Source: Anaerolineae bacterium (GTDB taxonomy: Bacteria > Chloroflexota > Anaerolineae > 4572-78 > J111). From it: 61,341 nucleotides of DNA. Shown here piece by piece: positions 60,641 through 61,341 of this stretch. Both the position numbers and the translations under genes were made by a program. The notes under the pieces are model-generated. The model ran no database searches and was not told where the DNA came from. It saw nothing but the letters and a program-made list of their open reading frames with translations. The DNA lies in NCBI GenBank assembly GCA_023151115.1, contig JAKLJP010000041.1, forward strand, positions 1-61,341. Reading direction: 5' to 3'. Numbering within the stretch: the stretch's first letter is position 1; every line of letters begins with the position of its first letter.

Positions 60641-61341
60641 AATGTCTTTAAGTTTTCGCAAAAATAAGCCGTTGATGGTTGGTATGGTCGCGAACCATAA
60701 CCAGGTAAAAAATCGTTAAACAACTATCCTCGTTGGGAAAGGCGCCAATTTCATCAGACTTGGCCCGAAATTCTCTAAAGAAACGCTCCACCAAATTGGT
60801 GGAGTGGATCAAAACATGGAGGGCCGGATCAAAGTGATAAAACTCAAAACAGCGTTTCAGGCCGTGGTTAAAGTTTTTGACGGCCTGGGGTTCAAGAGGT
60901 TGCCATTTCTCATTGAACTTCTCCAGCCGTTGGTGGGCCTCAGCTTGAGTGGGAGCTTTGAAAATATCATGAGCCTCCATGGTGATTTGAGTTTGGCGCA
61001 GCCGCTTGGCTTGAGTTTCGGTTAAAGGTTGGTGAGTAGCCGGGTCAACCTCAGGCAAGGCCGAGAAAGTCAGGTAGCGTTCAAAGCCCCGGACTTTATG
61101 CACCGTACATCGTTGTAGTTTAGCTTGCGGTAAGGACCGTTTCATGGCGGCGAGTAAACCTTTGCTGCCATCGCTGACGACTAATTTGACCGTTTGAGGG
61201 TCTAACCCTCGCTGAAGCAAATGTTGCCAGAACGCCTGCCAACTTTGTGCGTCTTCAGCTTCAGCGACTTGGTAATGCAGGAGGTGATAGTGTCCATCAG
61301 GCCAGATGGCCAAAGCGGCCAAAATCACTCGCTCTTGGACC
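60641..61341 (-). mobile_element. IS256-type insertion sequence, partial (right edge of window)
   Basis: The element end starts with AATGTCTTTAAGTTTTCG (60641-60658), the reverse of the transposase 3' end, and continues past the window. The transposase stop is 8 bp inside the terminus. Confidence 0.7.
60648..61341 (-). CDS. IS256-family (Mutator-type) transposase, partial
   Basis: About 231 residues are visible; the 5' part lies beyond the window. LVVSDGSKGLLAAMKRSLPQ contains the second D of the DDE triad, RCTVHKVRGFERYL is the C/D(2)H signature, and STNLVERFFREFRAKSDEIG with FPNEDSC contains the catalytic E. This is the IS256/Mutator C-terminal half, complete to its stop. The gene may be intact upstream. 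Confidence 0.88.
   Translation of the reverse strand, partial: VQERVILAALAIWPDGHYHLLHYQVAEAEDAQSWQAFWQHLLQRGLDPQTVKLVVSDGSKGLLAAMKRSLPQAKLQRCTVHKVRGFERYLTFSALPEVDPATHQPLTETQAKRLRQTQITMEAHDIFKAPTQAEAHQRLEKFNEKWQPLEPQAVKNFNHGLKRCFEFYHFDPALHVLIHSTNLVERFFREFRAKSDEIGAFPNEDSCLTIFYLVMVRDHTNHQRLIFAKT

Noticed and set aside
1..61341. tRNA genes, rRNA genes, CRISPR arrays
   Set aside because: No cloverleaf T-arm pattern, rRNA-like segment or regularly spaced repeat-spacer unit was seen by eye; a tRNAscan or CRISPR search would settle this.

Overview
The window looks like a chromosomal segment of a Chloroflexota bacterium, probably Anaerolineae-like. This is inferred from the gene repertoire (a 1144-residue tricorn-type protease, KimA and Kdp potassium transporters, STAND NTPases, many small DUF membrane proteins) and from dense short intergenic palindromes. 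No rRNA, tRNA or CRISPR array was seen. Genes lie on both strands in short operons.

Layout. 0.3-6.3 kb (+): a beta-class DNA methyltransferase, miaB, a small antitoxin-like gene, then an ECF sigma factor / anti-sigma pair followed by a secreted polymer-forming membrane protein. 6.3-10.0 kb (-): murJ behind a four-gene toxin-antitoxin cassette, a decayed NACHT NTPase, and an adenosine-specific kinase gene. 10.1-14.5 kb (+): pentapeptide protein, DUF1349 protein, nth, pgk, and a BrnA-like antitoxin with the 3' remnant of its BrnT toxin. 14.5-18.0 kb (-): TPR protein and recN. 18.4-25 kb (+): a run of small membrane proteins (DUF4013, DUF4126, DUF4190, Yip1), DinB, and glycogen phosphorylase.

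25.0-37.8 kb (-) is a potassium locus: dtd, kdpD, a kdpE-like regulator, kimA, a second kdpE-like regulator, then a membrane protein, two 30-residue microproteins, kdpF, kdpA, kdpB and kdpC. The two promoters that face the transporter genes carry the same array of TTGACCC direct repeats, with identical spacing to the -10 box. This is a strong candidate KdpE operator.

38.0-49.6 kb: tricorn protease, two degraded genes, a split XdhC pair, an acyl-CoA ligase, and a SIR2-like + nSTAND1/WD40 pair that resembles a conflict (defence) system. Two inverted copies of one MITE bracket the ligase and the SIR2/STAND pair. 49.7-61.3 kb: a flavoprotein divergent from a TetR regulator with a shared operator, a hybrid histidine kinase, an SLC13 permease, a flavin monooxygenase-like gene, an NAD(P)-binding protein that seems to start with ATA, a DUF1772 protein, an NB-ARC/TPR protein, and a partial IS256-type transposase running off the right end.

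The most pervasive unusual feature is a set of about 18 intergenic hairpins. Their arms are tandem 6-8 bp words. The word differs between loci but the design is the same. Mobile elements sit in or beside several of them, and one word set is inserted in frame inside the tricorn gene.
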